From the NCBI GenBank assembly GCA_965222995.1, contig OZ244977.1, forward strand, positions 682,001 to 746,000: DNA of 64,000 bases, in the 5' to 3' direction. The translations under genes and the position numbers were made by a program. This DNA is from SB11 sp965222995 (GTDB taxonomy: Bacteria; Bacteroidota; Bacteroidia; UBA8524). The notes below the pieces were generated by a model, which searched no databases, was not told where the DNA came from, and saw only the letters and a list, made by a program, of their open reading frames with translations. This document shows positions 7,527-16,474 of the stretch, in pieces. The first letter of the stretch is position 1. Every line of letters starts with the position of its first letter.

Positions 7527-9467
7527 TTACTGTACTACAACAGTTTTGTTAACTTTATTAGTTCCATCGTAAACAGTTACAAAGTAGATGCCTTTAGCTT
7601 GGTTTTCAAGATTAACATCTATTTTGCCCGGGTTGTTAAACAATATTTGCTCGTGGATGGCTTTGCCCGTTGCATCAAAAACAGCAACTGTTAGGGTATT
7701 GCCAACTTTTATACTACCCAAATCTACCGTTAATTTCCCGCTGGTTGGATTAGGATAAACACTAACCAAATCATCTAGAGTTACAGGCGTAACTCCTAAT
7801 GGATTAACACTTATATAGTTGGCTATGGTTTTAGTATTATCTCCCAATGGATTAGTTACTTTCAAAGCAACTGTATAAATACCGTTTTGGGTGAACTGTA
7901 CTTTAGGATTTTGTGATGAAGCCGTTGTACCATCAACGTACTGGATGTTACTGGGTGTAATTGTCCAATCCCACTGATTTGGGTTGTTGGTACTTTTATC
8001 AGTAAATGTTATAGTCTCATTTATTGATGCCATAGTTTTACTAGCTTCAAAATCAGCAATAGGGGCGTTTCCGCCGCCACCGGAGCTTACATTAATATAA
8101 TTTGTTTTAGTTTCAACACTAGTCCCATACGCATTAGTTACTGTAAGCTTTACCGTGTATGAACCTGTTTGGGTAAAGGTTACTTTTGGTGTTTTGCTTG
8201 AGGCGCTTGTGCCACCTGTATAACTGTAACCACCGGTTGAAGGAGTTATCTCCCAGGCATAAGTAGTTGGGTCGTTTAGTGAAGTATTAGTAAAGGTAAC
8301 TTCAACATTTACATTAATATTTGTATTGAACGTGCTAAAATCAGCAACAGGTTTTAGGTCTATTTTACGGATAGTATGGTTGCGTACATCAGTAACCAAC
8401 ATCTCATCTTTTGATGAATTAAATGCCATTTGACCAGGAAAACTAAAACGAGCAGCAGTAGCTTGACCATCAGTTGTTCCTACTTGGTTAAAAGTACCTG
8501 CAATGGTAGTAACCTGCCCACCACTTATTTTACGAATTGTATTTGCTTGTCCGTTTCTACCGTCAGCAACAAAAATATTTCCTAGTGCATCAACAGCTAA
8601 ACCATTAGGAGATGCAAAGGTGGCAGACAGTGCAGCACCGTCATCTCCACCATTAGTTCCGTCTCCAGCAATTGTACTAACCATATTTGTAGTAAGGTCG
8701 ATACTACGTATACGGCGGTTTCCCGCATCAGCAACTAAAAGGGTATTGTTGTCTTGTAATGCTAAACCTACAGGCAGATTAAATTTTGCACTAGCACCTG
8801 CACCATCAGCAAACCCGAAAGAACCGGGAGTACCTGCTATTAAGCTTACATCTCCTGTAGGAGTAATTTTACGGATACAATCGTTAAAACCATCAGCTAC
8901 ATACATATCGCCGTTAGCATTTATAACAATATCCATCGGGGTATCAAAACGAGCCGCTGTTCCGTTCCCATTTACATAGTCTCCAGTTCCTGCATTAGGG
9001 CCGGGAGCCTCGCCTGCAAAAGTGGTAACAATTTGTCCGCTTCCGGCAGAAACAAAACGAGTTACCTTGCGAATACAGTGATTTAATTGGTCACAAACAA
9101 AAATATCGTTGTTAGCATCAACAGCCATTCCCAATGGCGAGTTAAAACGTGCATTTGTACCTGTACCATTTAAGTAACCTGCATTAAAACCATTGGCAGG
9201 GTCTGATACTGCCCCGGTGCGGGTGTATACGTTACTATTTGCAGGGTCATATAATCGTATACGATGCCCCACTTGTTCCGTAACATAAACCTTTCCGTTG
9301 CCATCAATTACAATTCCGTAGGGTTCGTTAAAAGTTGCATTAGGTAAAGTTGTAGTTGTGGTAACGCCTCCGGCAGTACCTGCTGTGCCGCCAAAGGTAG
9401 TAACAGTTTGGGCAGTGGCTTGCAAGCAAGCAAAGCCTAAAATAAAAAGTATAACTCTTTTAATCAT
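7527..9467 (-). CDS. Secreted NHL-repeat and PKD-domain protein with T9SS type A sorting domain
   Basis: This 646-residue protein has a signal peptide (FILGFACLQATAQT), then about six NHL-type propeller repeats (roughly residues 25-370). They show repeated units such as PYGIVIDGNGKVYVTEQVGH, PLGMAVDANNDIFVCDQLNH and PNGLAVDALGNIFVADG. Two PKD domains follow (about 372-462 and 468-555, each with TFTQTGSYTVKLTVTN-like strands). A type A T9SS tail runs from about 570 (SVYPNPTSGKLTVDL, KGIYFVTVYDG). It is predicted to be exported and anchored or released at the cell surface; NHL propellers usually mediate protein or ligand binding. It has no clear operon partner. Confidence 0.9.
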   Translation of the reverse strand: MIKRVILFILGFACLQATAQTVTTFGGTAGTAGGVTTTTTLPNATFNEPYGIVIDGNGKVYVTEQVGHRIRLYDPANSNVYTRTGAVSDPANGFNAGYLNGTGTNARFNSPLGMAVDANNDIFVCDQLNHCIRKVTRFVSAGSGQIVTTFAGEAPGPNAGTGDYVNGNGTAARFDTPMDIVINANGDMYVADGFNDCIRKITPTGDVSLIAGTPGSFGFADGAGASAKFNLPVGLALQDNNTLLVADAGNRRIRSIDLTTNMVSTIAGDGTNGGDDGAALSATFASPNGLAVDALGNIFVADGRNGQANTIRKISGGQVTTIAGTFNQVGTTDGQATAARFSFPGQMAFNSSKDEMLVTDVRNHTIRKIDLKPVADFSTFNTNINVNVEVTFTNTSLNDPTTYAWEITPSTGGYSYTGGTSASSKTPKVTFTQTGSYTVKLTVTNAYGTSVETKTNYINVSSGGGGNAPIADFEASKTMASINETITFTDKSTNNPNQWDWTITPSNIQYVDGTTASSQNPKVQFTQNGIYTVALKVTNPLGDNTKTIANYISVNPLGVTPVTLDDLVSVYPNPTSGKLTVDLGSIKVGNTLTVAVFDATGKAIHEQILFNNPGKIDVNLENQAKGIYFVTVYDGTNKVNKTVVVQ

Positions 9468-9495
9468 AGTCTTATAAATAAATTATATTGGTGTT

Positions 9496-10464
9496 TTATA
9501 CAGATGGTGCTACACCATCAATGTATGAATTTACATTATTTTCAATGGTATCCAAAATGTTCTCATAATCGCGTTTCACAAATTTTTCACCTGTAATTTT
9601 TTCATACAACTCAATATAGCGATTAGTAATGTTGTTTACTACCTCATCGGTCATTTCAGGTAGTTTTTGGTCTTTATCGCCATAAAAGTCATTTTCCATT
9701 AACCACTCGCGTACAAACTCTTTTGAAAGTTGTTTTTGGTCTTTGCCTTTCTTTTGCCTTTCTTCATACTCCGATTGATAAAAATACCTTGAAGAATCAG
9801 GGGTATGTACTTCATCAATCAAAATAATTTTTTTATCAGCATCAAAACCGAACTCATATTTAGTATCAACAAGAATAAGGTCTCTTTCAGCTGCCATTTC
9901 AGTGCCCAAAGAATATAATTTGTGGGTATATGCTTCCAGTTGCTCAACATCTTTTTTGCGCAATAGTTTCTGCTCAAGAATATCAGCTATAGAAATATCC
10001 GTATCGTGCCCGGTACTATTTTTAATAGTAGGAGTAATAATAGGTTCAGGCAGTTTATCATTCTTTTTTAAACCCTCAGGCAGTTTCACCCCACAAATTT
10101 CTCTCCCCCCTTTTTCATACAATCGCCAAGCGTAACCTGCCAAATATCCTCTGATAACAAACTCAATTAAAATGGGTTCACACTTTATACCGTAGGTTAC
10201 ATTAGGGTCAGGGGTAGCTATTTCCCAGTTAGGCACATCATCTGCTGTAGCATCTAAAAAATATGCAGCTATCTGGTTTAGTATTTGTCCTTTATAGGGA
10301 ATTGGCTGTGGTAGCACATGGTCAAATGCCGATATACGGTCGCAAGCTACAACAGCAAGGAATTCATCATTAATATTATATATGTCTCTTACCTTTCCTC
10401 TATGAAAACTCCTTTGGTTTTTCAGAAAAAAGTTAGTCGCTATCAATTGGGTTGTGGTAGTCAT
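9496..10464 (-). CDS. purC: Phosphoribosylaminoimidazole-succinocarboxamide synthase
   Basis: PurC joins aspartate to CAIR with ATP in purine synthesis. The 322-residue length fits the longer form of the family rather than the roughly 240-residue E. coli form. Visible motifs are HRGKVRDIYNIN near the start, ACDRISAFDHVLPQPIPYKG, KNSTGHDTDIS and LILVDTKYEFGFD followed by LIDEVHTPDSSRYF. It lies 28 bp upstream of the NHL gene on the same strand but is metabolically unrelated to it. A TATACTTG element (10477-10484 read on the minus strand) lies 12 bases before the ATG. Confidence 0.97.
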   Translation of the reverse strand: MTTTTQLIATNFFLKNQRSFHRGKVRDIYNINDEFLAVVACDRISAFDHVLPQPIPYKGQILNQIAAYFLDATADDVPNWEIATPDPNVTYGIKCEPILIEFVIRGYLAGYAWRLYEKGGREICGVKLPEGLKKNDKLPEPIITPTIKNSTGHDTDISIADILEQKLLRKKDVEQLEAYTHKLYSLGTEMAAERDLILVDTKYEFGFDADKKIILIDEVHTPDSSRYFYQSEYEERQKKGKDQKQLSKEFVREWLMENDFYGDKDQKLPEMTDEVVNNITNRYIELYEKITGEKFVKRDYENILDTIENNVNSYIDGVAPSV

Positions 10465-10476
10465 ATTTTAAGTATA

Positions 10477-10484
10477 CAAGTATA
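10477..10484 (-). promoter_or_regulatory. Possible variant -7 element for purC
   Basis: Read on the minus strand, TATACTTG differs from TAnnTTTG at one base and lies 12 bases upstream of the purC ATG. The same octamer precedes the second MscS gene and rfbA in this window. Confidence 0.25.
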
Positions 10485-10583
10485 AGCACTTTATTTAATG
10501 CAATACTAAAATTTGGGTATAAATATGGGTTTTAGAACCTATGTTATAGTGCAAAAAGTATTTTTTGTTGATGCGTATAGCAC

Positions 10584-11540
10584 TTATTTTTCTAGGAATT
10601 TGTCATAAGCTTTAACTATTTCTTTCACCACTTTATGCCTTACTACATCACTCACAGTTAGCTTAATAATTTTTATACCCTTTACCTTTTCAAGAATTTT
10701 CACTGCTTTTATTAAACCACTAGGCTGGTTTTTGGGTAAATCTATTTGGGTTAAATCGCCGGTAATAATCACCTTAGCATTTGGTCCCATACGTGTAAGA
10801 AACATTTTAAGTTGGGCATCAGTAGCGTTTTGTGCTTCATCAAGTATAACGTAACAATTATCAAGTGTTCTGCCTCGCATAAAAGCCATAGGTGCAATTT
10901 CTATTACACGGTTTTCAAGCATTGTTTTTAGCCTATCACTTGGAATCATATCGTCCAAAGCGTCGTACAATGGGCGTAAATAAGGGTCTATTTTTTCTTT
11001 CATATCCCCAGGAAGAAAACCCAAACTTTCTCCTGCTTCAACTGCGGGGCGTGCCAATATGATACGTTTTATTTCTTTACTTTTAAGGGCTTTAACTGCA
11101 CAGGCTACTGAAGTGTATGTTTTACCTGTTCCTGCAGGGCCTATTGCAAAAACAACGTCGTTTTTAGTAACAGCATCAATTAACTTTCTTTGGTTGGCTG
11201 TTCTTGCACGTATTGTTTTACCATTTCCACCATGTACCAGTACCTCGTCTTTAGCACTAGGTGTAAAAGGTTTTTCCTCATTTTCTTCAATAGCATCTAA
11301 AATCTCTACCACTTTTTCTTCAGTCAATTCTCCGCTGCGTTTAAGTGTAGTAAGTAAAAAATCAAACTTTTGGCTAAAATGCTCAATTTGCTTTTTATTA
11401 CCGCTTACTTTAACTGCATTTCCTCTAGAAACAATTTTTAAGTCGGGATATTTTACCTTTAAAAGCTTTAAAGTAGTATTGTTGGTACCCCATAATTCAG
11501 CAGGGTTTATCTCATCCAACAGAATGAATTTTTCGTTCAA
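10584..11540 (-). CDS. PhoH-like ATPase
   Basis: This 318-residue cytoplasmic P-loop ATPase of the PhoH/YbeZ family has Walker A GPAGTGKTYTSVA and Walker B CYVILDEAQNATDAQ, plus RPAVEAGESLGFLPGDM and the C-terminal TVSDVVRHKVV typical of the group. A short N-terminal KH-like region (about 1-80) precedes the ATPase core. PhoH proteins are linked to RNA metabolism, often with the ribosome-maturation nuclease YbeY, which is not adjacent here. The gene is divergent from the SAM hydrolase-like gene, with 48 bp between starts. Confidence 0.93.
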   Translation of the reverse strand: MNEKFILLDEINPAELWGTNNTTLKLLKVKYPDLKIVSRGNAVKVSGNKKQIEHFSQKFDFLLTTLKRSGELTEEKVVEILDAIEENEEKPFTPSAKDEVLVHGGNGKTIRARTANQRKLIDAVTKNDVVFAIGPAGTGKTYTSVACAVKALKSKEIKRIILARPAVEAGESLGFLPGDMKEKIDPYLRPLYDALDDMIPSDRLKTMLENRVIEIAPMAFMRGRTLDNCYVILDEAQNATDAQLKMFLTRMGPNAKVIITGDLTQIDLPKNQPSGLIKAVKILEKVKGIKIIKLTVSDVVRHKVVKEIVKAYDKFLEK

Positions 11541-11552
11541 ATGTTTATGCTG

Positions 11553-11560
11553 TAATTTTG
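11553..11560 (+). promoter_or_regulatory. Bacteroidota -7 element
   Basis: TAATTTTG matches TAnnTTTG, 28 bases before the GTG of the SAM hydrolase-like gene and inside the short divergent gap with phoH. Confidence 0.4.
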
Positions 11561-11588
11561 CAGCAAATCTACTTTATAAATAGATACT

Positions 11589-12425
11589 GTGCCAATAGTT
11601 ACCCTTATTACCGATTTAGGAAAAGACACCCATGTGGTAGCTAAAGCTAAAATGAAGCTATTAAGTGCATTACCTTCGGTAATAATAGCAGATATATCGC
11701 ATACTGTACCTCCCTTTCTAGTTGAAGATGCTGTTTACTTTGCTAAAAGCTATATTAACGATTTCCCAAAAGACACCATACACCTTATTGCAGTTGATAT
11801 AGATATGCAAAAGCACAAACGTATGGTTGCCTGCAAATACAGAGAACAAATTTTTGTAACTGCAGACAATGGTTTTCTGGCTATGCTGACTAATAATATG
11901 GAGTGTGAATATTTTGAATTACCAACAAATAATAATAGCCAAATTGCCTTTTCTCCTTTAAAAAATTTACTTGTCCCTTTAGCTATAGAAATAATTGAAA
12001 AAGGAATTGATAGCGTTGGGGAACCTATAGAATCTATTGTTGAGAAAACGGTAGAGCAACCCGTAGTTTTAGAGAATGGTTTACGGGGAAAGGTTATTTA
12101 TGTGAACAACTATAATAATGCAGTAACTAATATAACCAGAGCTTTATTTGATAATGAAAGGGTGGGGAGAAGGTTTAATGTTGTATTGAACCGGTTTGAC
12201 AGTATTTTGAAGCTAAGCACCAATTACAGTGATGTTGAAGTGGGTGATAGCCTGTGTTTTTTTAATGAGGATGGTTTGCTTGAAATTGCTGTAAATAAAG
12301 GTAAGGCAAGCGAGCTGTTAGGCTTAGGAAAAGATAAAAGAGTAACTATAGAATTCTTTGCAGAACGCACTACAAGTTCAACTGATAGCGACGGTTTATT
12401 TAATAATGATTACCAGAATAGTTAA
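11589..12425 (+). CDS. SAM hydrolase / SAM hydroxide adenosyltransferase family protein
   Basis: This 278-residue protein belongs to the family once called DUF62, whose characterised members split S-adenosylmethionine to adenosine and methionine, or halogenate it. Seen are ITDLGKDTHVVAKAKMKLL at the start, IADISHTVPPFLVEDAVYFA, LIAVDIDMQ and TADNGFLAML, with the usual smaller C-terminal barrel. The start is GTG at 11589, matching the conserved PIVTLITDLG N-terminus. Its last 20 bases overlap the next gene. Chlorinase activity would need a specialised loop that I cannot assess here. Confidence 0.88.
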   Translation: MPIVTLITDLGKDTHVVAKAKMKLLSALPSVIIADISHTVPPFLVEDAVYFAKSYINDFPKDTIHLIAVDIDMQKHKRMVACKYREQIFVTADNGFLAMLTNNMECEYFELPTNNNSQIAFSPLKNLLVPLAIEIIEKGIDSVGEPIESIVEKTVEQPVVLENGLRGKVIYVNNYNNAVTNITRALFDNERVGRRFNVVLNRFDSILKLSTNYSDVEVGDSLCFFNEDGLLEIAVNKGKASELLGLGKDKRVTIEFFAERTTSSTDSDGLFNNDYQNS

Positions 12426-12702
12426 AATGACTTTTAAACCTGAGGAAACGGATGTCTTCCTTAAGGTTTTTAATCAATCAAAAGAATTAATAAGAGGTTT
12501 TGAAGGGTGTTCTTACTTAGAACTATTGAGAGAAAAAAAAGAAGGCAATGTGTTTTTTACCTATAGTAAGTGGGATAGTGAGGAGAGTTTAAACAATTAC
12601 CGCCACTCAGAATTATTTGCTACAACTTGGGCACAAACAAAAATATTGTTTGCAGACAAACCTCAAGCCTGGACGGTTAATGAACTGTATAGCTTAAAAT
12701 AA
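12406..12702 (+). CDS. Antibiotic biosynthesis monooxygenase (ABM)-like small protein
   Basis: This 98-residue alpha-beta barrel protein resembles the ABM superfamily: MITRIVKMTFKPEE, a central FLKVFNQSKELIRGFEGC, then VFFTYSKWDSEESLNNYRHSELF. Such proteins include quinol oxidases, haem-degrading enzymes and many unknowns, so no substrate is assigned. The start is the ATG at 12406; an upstream in-frame ATG (12358) would only add residues read from the preceding gene. The 20-bp overlap with the SAM hydrolase-like gene implies co-transcription. Confidence 0.75.
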   Translation: MITRIVKMTFKPEETDVFLKVFNQSKELIRGFEGCSYLELLREKKEGNVFFTYSKWDSEESLNNYRHSELFATTWAQTKILFADKPQAWTVNELYSLK

Positions 12703-12727
12703 AAAAGCACCAAGTATACTTGGTGCT
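12702..12727. terminator. Intrinsic terminator between convergent genes
   Basis: The perfect inverted repeat AGCACCAAGT / ACTTGGTGCT (12706-12715 with 12718-12727) is preceded by six A residues. On the minus strand this gives a hairpin followed by a T-run, ideal for ending ndk. It may also serve the ABM-like gene on the plus strand, less efficiently. Confidence 0.85.
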
Positions 12728-12751
12728 TCATATTATTGTTTTGGGTGAATA

Positions 12752-13171
12752 TTAAAATTGCTCTAAGCGCGAAAAGAAGAAACTACCTTCTATTTCAGCA
12801 TTTTCATTACTATCACTACCGTGTATTGCATTAGCGTCTATACTTTTTGCATATAAGTTACGTATAGTACCTTCAGCAGCTTCTTGCGGATTAGTAGCAC
12901 CGATCAGCTTACGAAAATCTTCTACAGCGTTATCTTTCTCTAAAATAGCAGCTACTATTGGACCACTGCTCATAAACTCTACTAAGTCATTATAAAAAGG
13001 ACGCTCTTTATGAATTTCATAAAACTGTCCTGCTCTTTCAGGAGTCAGGTAGGTGTACTTCATAGCTTTAATTGAAAAGCCTGCTTCGATAATCTGATTT
13101 AAAATTTTACCCATGTGTCCATTACGTACAGCATCGGGTTTAATCATTGTAAAAGTGCGGTTGCTTGCCAT
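12752..13171 (-). CDS. ndk: Nucleoside diphosphate kinase
   Basis: NDK moves the gamma phosphate from ATP to other NDPs through a phosphohistidine. The 139-residue length is normal. Motifs are RTFTMIKPDAVRNGHMGKI, MSSGPIVAAILEKDNAV and NAIHGSDSNENAEIEGSFFF, where the histidine of AIHGSDS is the catalytic one. It is divergent from nrnA across a 50-bp gap, and a hairpin terminator lies just downstream. Confidence 0.97.
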   Translation of the reverse strand: MASNRTFTMIKPDAVRNGHMGKILNQIIEAGFSIKAMKYTYLTPERAGQFYEIHKERPFYNDLVEFMSSGPIVAAILEKDNAVEDFRKLIGATNPQEAAEGTIRNLYAKSIDANAIHGSDSNENAEIEGSFFFSRLEQF

Positions 13172-13176
13172 TGTTC

Positions 13177-13184
13177 TAATTTTG
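13177..13184 (+). promoter_or_regulatory. Bacteroidota -7 element for nrnA
   Basis: TAATTTTG matches TAnnTTTG in the ndk/nrnA divergent gap, 37 bases before the TTG at 13222. It could drive the forward run of nrnA, the FKBP genes and rfbB. Confidence 0.4.
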
Positions 13185-13221
13185 CCGCGAAATTATGATT
13201 TAAACTTCATTTTCGCGACAT

Positions 13222-14256
13222 TTGCGCGAATTAAAAAATACCATTGTGAACGCTGCTGAGAGGGTTAAAGAAGCATTAGAAAAAACAGGCAAACCAAGAA
13301 TAGTAATTACCACACATCATAAGCCTGATGCTGATGCTTTAGGTTCATCATTAGGGCTGTATAATTTTCTTAAAAAACTGGGTTATTTTGTTACAGTAGT
13401 TTCACCTACAGATTATCCTCCTTTTTTAAAATGGATGCCCAATGAAGAGAAGGTATTTAACTTTGAATATCACCCGGAAAAATGCCGTGATTTTGTGCAA
13501 AAAGCACAGATAATATTTTGTTTGGATTTTAATAACCTGAAGCGGATTAATGACTTGGGTGAGATAGTAAGAGAAAGTGATGCGATAAAAGTGATGATTG
13601 ACCACCACTTAGAGCCCGAAGGTTTTGATGACATACGCTTTTGGACATCGGAAGCTAGTTCTACAGCAGAATTAGTTTACAGGTTTATTGTTGATTTTGG
13701 TGGTAAGGAATACGTAGATAAAGATATAGCTGCATGCCTATATGCAGGAATAATGACTGATACCGGTTCTTTCCGTTTTGATAGCGTGAGACCCCAAACC
13801 CATCGTGTAGTTGCAGATTTGATAGAAACAGGAGTAGAACACTCAAAAATTCATAACTTGCTTTTTGATAGTTATACTGAAAACAGGTGGAAGTTTGTGG
13901 GGTATGTTTTGAGTAATAAAATGGAAGTTCTAGATGGGTTGAACACAGCTTTGATTACCGTTAGTGCCGAAGAGTTGAAAGAGTATAATATTAAAACAGG
14001 GGATACAGAAGGGTTGGTAAACTATGGCTTAAGCATAAAAGGAGTTGAATTTGCAGCTTTAATTATTGATAGAACTGTATTGGTGAAAATGAGCTTTAGA
14101 GGTAAAGGTAAATTTCCGGCTAATAAATTTGCAAAAGAATTTTTTGAAGGTGGGGGACACTTTAATGCAGCCGGAGGGCAATCGAGTTTAACACTAGATG
14201 AAACAGTTGATAAATTTAAAAAAGCAATTGTAACGTATAAAGAATACTTAAATTAG
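13222..14256 (+). CDS. nrnA: DHH/DHHA1 phosphoesterase, NrnA-type oligoribonuclease and pAp phosphatase
   Basis: This 344-residue protein carries the DHH-family metal sites: HHKPDADALGSSLGL (motif I), FCLDFNNLKRI, IDHHLEPEGFDD (DHH itself) and a DHHA1 C-terminus ending in GGGHFNAAGG. NrnA degrades 2-5 nt RNAs and dephosphorylates 3'-phosphoadenosine 5'-phosphate, taking the role of Orn. The start is uncertain: TTG at 13222 is given, but GTG at 13246 would remove eight residues without touching any motif. Six bases separate it from the FKBP gene, so they form an operon. Confidence 0.9.
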   Translation: MRELKNTIVNAAERVKEALEKTGKPRIVITTHHKPDADALGSSLGLYNFLKKLGYFVTVVSPTDYPPFLKWMPNEEKVFNFEYHPEKCRDFVQKAQIIFCLDFNNLKRINDLGEIVRESDAIKVMIDHHLEPEGFDDIRFWTSEASSTAELVYRFIVDFGGKEYVDKDIAACLYAGIMTDTGSFRFDSVRPQTHRVVADLIETGVEHSKIHNLLFDSYTENRWKFVGYVLSNKMEVLDGLNTALITVSAEELKEYNIKTGDTEGLVNYGLSIKGVEFAALIIDRTVLVKMSFRGKGKFPANKFAKEFFEGGGHFNAAGGQSSLTLDETVDKFKKAIVTYKEYLN

Positions 14257-14261
14257 TATAA

Positions 14262-15608
14262 ATGAAAAAACAATCAATCATAGGGCTATTGGCTCTAACG
14301 CTTGCAGTATTTGCAAGTTCATGTAAAAAAAGTAATGAGTTTCAAACCACAGAAGACGGATTAAAATATAAATATATTGTCAATTCTGATTCCGGCGAAG
14401 TAGCAGGGCCAGGCGGTTATTTAGAAATGCATATAGTGGTTACTACCCATTCAGACTCACTTAATAAAGATACAACACTATCAAACTCATATACTTCAGG
14501 ATATGGAGTAAATAAATTATTAATAAGTGACCCAACATATAAAGGGTGTATCAATGGTGGTTTTGCCATGCTAAAAGCAGGTGATAGTGTTGTGTTTAAA
14601 GTACTGGCAGATTCATTATATCAAAAAACTTTTGGCCAACCCGTACCCCCTTTTTTAACCGGAAAAGAAGATATAATAATTACTACAAAAGTTCTTGTTA
14701 GTGAAAGCAAAGCTTCATTTGACGAAAGGCAAAAGAAAGAAAAAGAAGAACAAGCAAGAGCACAGCAAAAATTACTTGAAACAGAGCAAAAAGAACTGAA
14801 AGCAGTTGCTGAAAAAATGGGGTATGGTGATAAGCTTCAGCTAAGCCCTAGTGGGTTATATTTCGTGAAACTTAAAGAAACTAATGGCCCAACCCCTGTG
14901 AAGGGTGATGTAGCAAGCTTTTTCTATAAAGGTACTTTTATGGACGGGAAAGAATTTGACAGCAATTACGGAGGCCGTCCTTTTAATGTTACTATTGGTA
15001 GTGGCGGAGCTATTTCAGGCTGGTTAGAGGTAGTTGATAAAATTAAGTTAGGAGAAAAGTGGATGTTATTTATTCCTTCTAGCCTGGCGTATGGAGAAAG
15101 AGGTCAGGGTTCAATACCTCCAAATACACCATTGGTTTTTGAGATGAGCTTGGATGCTATCAGAACGGCTGAGCAAGTTGAAAAAGAGCGTAAAGCTGAA
15201 ATGGAAAAATTAGCTAAAGAAGAAACTAAACTTATCAATAAATTTTTGGCAGGTAAAAACTATAAAAAAGATACCGAGCGAGATATATACTATATTGTTG
15301 ATGATGAAGGAAGAGGTAACTACGCTAAGTTTAACGATAAGGTTAAAATGAAAGTTAAAGGGTTCGACTTGAAAGGAAATCCTATAAAAGAATTTACCAT
15401 TGTTGACCCTCCAATTGAGTCTCTTTTCAAGCAAGGGGCATTCCCTGCAGCTATGGAGCTTGCTTTATTAAAACTTAAAGCGGGAGGAGAGATAAGAATT
15501 GTTACTCCATCGCGCCACTTCCAAGGTGAAACAGGGGGAGGAGTTATTGGTGCTTATACACCTGTTTATCTGGAGTTAGAATTAGTAAGCATAGAAAAAG
15601 GTAAATAA
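14262..15608 (+). CDS. FKBP-type peptidyl-prolyl isomerase lipoprotein with three FKBP-like domains
   Basis: This 448-residue protein starts with a lipoprotein signal (LAVFASSCKKS), so it should be lipid-anchored in the envelope. Three FKBP-like units can be traced. A divergent N-terminal one covers about 35-150 (GGYLEMHIVV ... FAMLKAGDSVVFKVLADSL). A canonical central one covers about 195-290 (GDVASFFYKGTFMDGKEFDS, SGWLEVVDKIKLGEKWMLFIP, LAYGERGQGSIPPNTPLVFE). A divergent C-terminal one covers about 310-445. A charged helical stretch (about 152-185) links the first two. Only the middle unit keeps the full binding pocket. GldI of Flavobacterium, needed for gliding, is a related lipoprotein, but orthology is not shown. 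Confidence 0.87.
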   Translation: MKKQSIIGLLALTLAVFASSCKKSNEFQTTEDGLKYKYIVNSDSGEVAGPGGYLEMHIVVTTHSDSLNKDTTLSNSYTSGYGVNKLLISDPTYKGCINGGFAMLKAGDSVVFKVLADSLYQKTFGQPVPPFLTGKEDIIITTKVLVSESKASFDERQKKEKEEQARAQQKLLETEQKELKAVAEKMGYGDKLQLSPSGLYFVKLKETNGPTPVKGDVASFFYKGTFMDGKEFDSNYGGRPFNVTIGSGGAISGWLEVVDKIKLGEKWMLFIPSSLAYGERGQGSIPPNTPLVFEMSLDAIRTAEQVEKERKAEMEKLAKEETKLINKFLAGKNYKKDTERDIYYIVDDEGRGNYAKFNDKVKMKVKGFDLKGNPIKEFTIVDPPIESLFKQGAFPAAMELALLKLKAGGEIRIVTPSRHFQGETGGGVIGAYTPVYLELELVSIEKGK

Positions 15609-15612
15609 GTTT

Positions 15613-16467
15613 ATGAAAGTTTTGGGCAAACTGGTAGTTATAAGTTGCCTCCTAATAGCAGGTAAAACAAGCCTGTTTGCCCAAAACGATAGTATAACAA
15701 GAGACACAATTCTCACTCTGCAAGGAATTAAAATTATCTTTAAAGAGCACGGCACAGGAATTAGTGTTAAGGGTAGGAAATACCTAACCGCCCACTATAT
15801 AGTTAAATCTGAAAAAGGAAGACAACTACGCAACTCTTACAAGCAAGGCAATGCAATAGTAATTTCTACTATTGATAATGAACGCAAACAAGCTTGGATA
15901 GATGCTTTACGGTATTTACGAGTGGGCGATAATGTTAGAATAACAGTACCTGATAGTATTGTGATGAAATATTGGAGAGCATTTTTACCTACTCCACCTT
16001 TTAAACCTATAGGCTTAAAAGTTCGCATGTTGGTTTTAGCAGCCAAAGATGAGCTGCCGCCGAATGTAGTTGTATTAGACGAAACCGATACTAAAATACC
16101 CGAACCCTTTAATGTAGCAGGTAAGGATACTATTAAAACTAAAAGCGGACTAAGGTATATTTTGATAAAAGATAATTTAGACGGCGACCAGGCCTATAAC
16201 GGGCGTAAAGTTGAGGTACACTATACCGGATATTTTGAAGACGGGACTATATTTGATGCCTCTTACGTAAATGGGCATCCGTATTCTTTTACACTTACCA
16301 ATAACGAAGTAATAGACGGTTTGGATGAAGGAGTAAGATTAATGAAAACAGGAGATAGATATAGATTTTTGATTCCTGCTAAACTTGCTTATGGAGATAA
16401 GGGAAATGGTTCCATTCCACCTGATACAAACCTTATTTTTGATGTGGAGTTAATTGCTGTTGACTAA
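15613..16467 (+). CDS. Secreted FKBP-type peptidyl-prolyl isomerase, two-domain
   Basis: This 284-residue protein has an N-terminal signal peptide (ISCLLIAGKTSLFAQN), a divergent FKBP-like unit (about 30-140, with ALRYLRVGDNVRITVPDSI) and a canonical C-terminal FKBP domain (about 175-284) showing KVEVHYTGYFEDGTIFDASY, EGVRLMKTGDRYRFLIPAKL and AYGDKGNGSIPPDTNLIFDVEL. It probably folds exported proteins in the periplasm. It starts four bases after the preceding FKBP lipoprotein and shares its domain pattern, so the pair looks like a duplication kept in one operon. Confidence 0.9.
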   Translation: MKVLGKLVVISCLLIAGKTSLFAQNDSITRDTILTLQGIKIIFKEHGTGISVKGRKYLTAHYIVKSEKGRQLRNSYKQGNAIVISTIDNERKQAWIDALRYLRVGDNVRITVPDSIVMKYWRAFLPTPPFKPIGLKVRMLVLAAKDELPPNVVVLDETDTKIPEPFNVAGKDTIKTKSGLRYILIKDNLDGDQAYNGRKVEVHYTGYFEDGTIFDASYVNGHPYSFTLTNNEVIDGLDEGVRLMKTGDRYRFLIPAKLAYGDKGNGSIPPDTNLIFDVELIAVD

Positions 16468-16474
16468 ATAATTT

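Noticed and set aside
8503..8979. Plus-strand ORF of 158 residues inside the NHL protein gene
   Set aside because: Antisense to propeller repeats, Ser/Pro/Ala-rich and without any motif.
11059..11583. Plus-strand ORF of 174 residues opposite phoH
   Set aside because: Antisense to a strongly conserved gene and ends at the phoH start region. No independent evidence.
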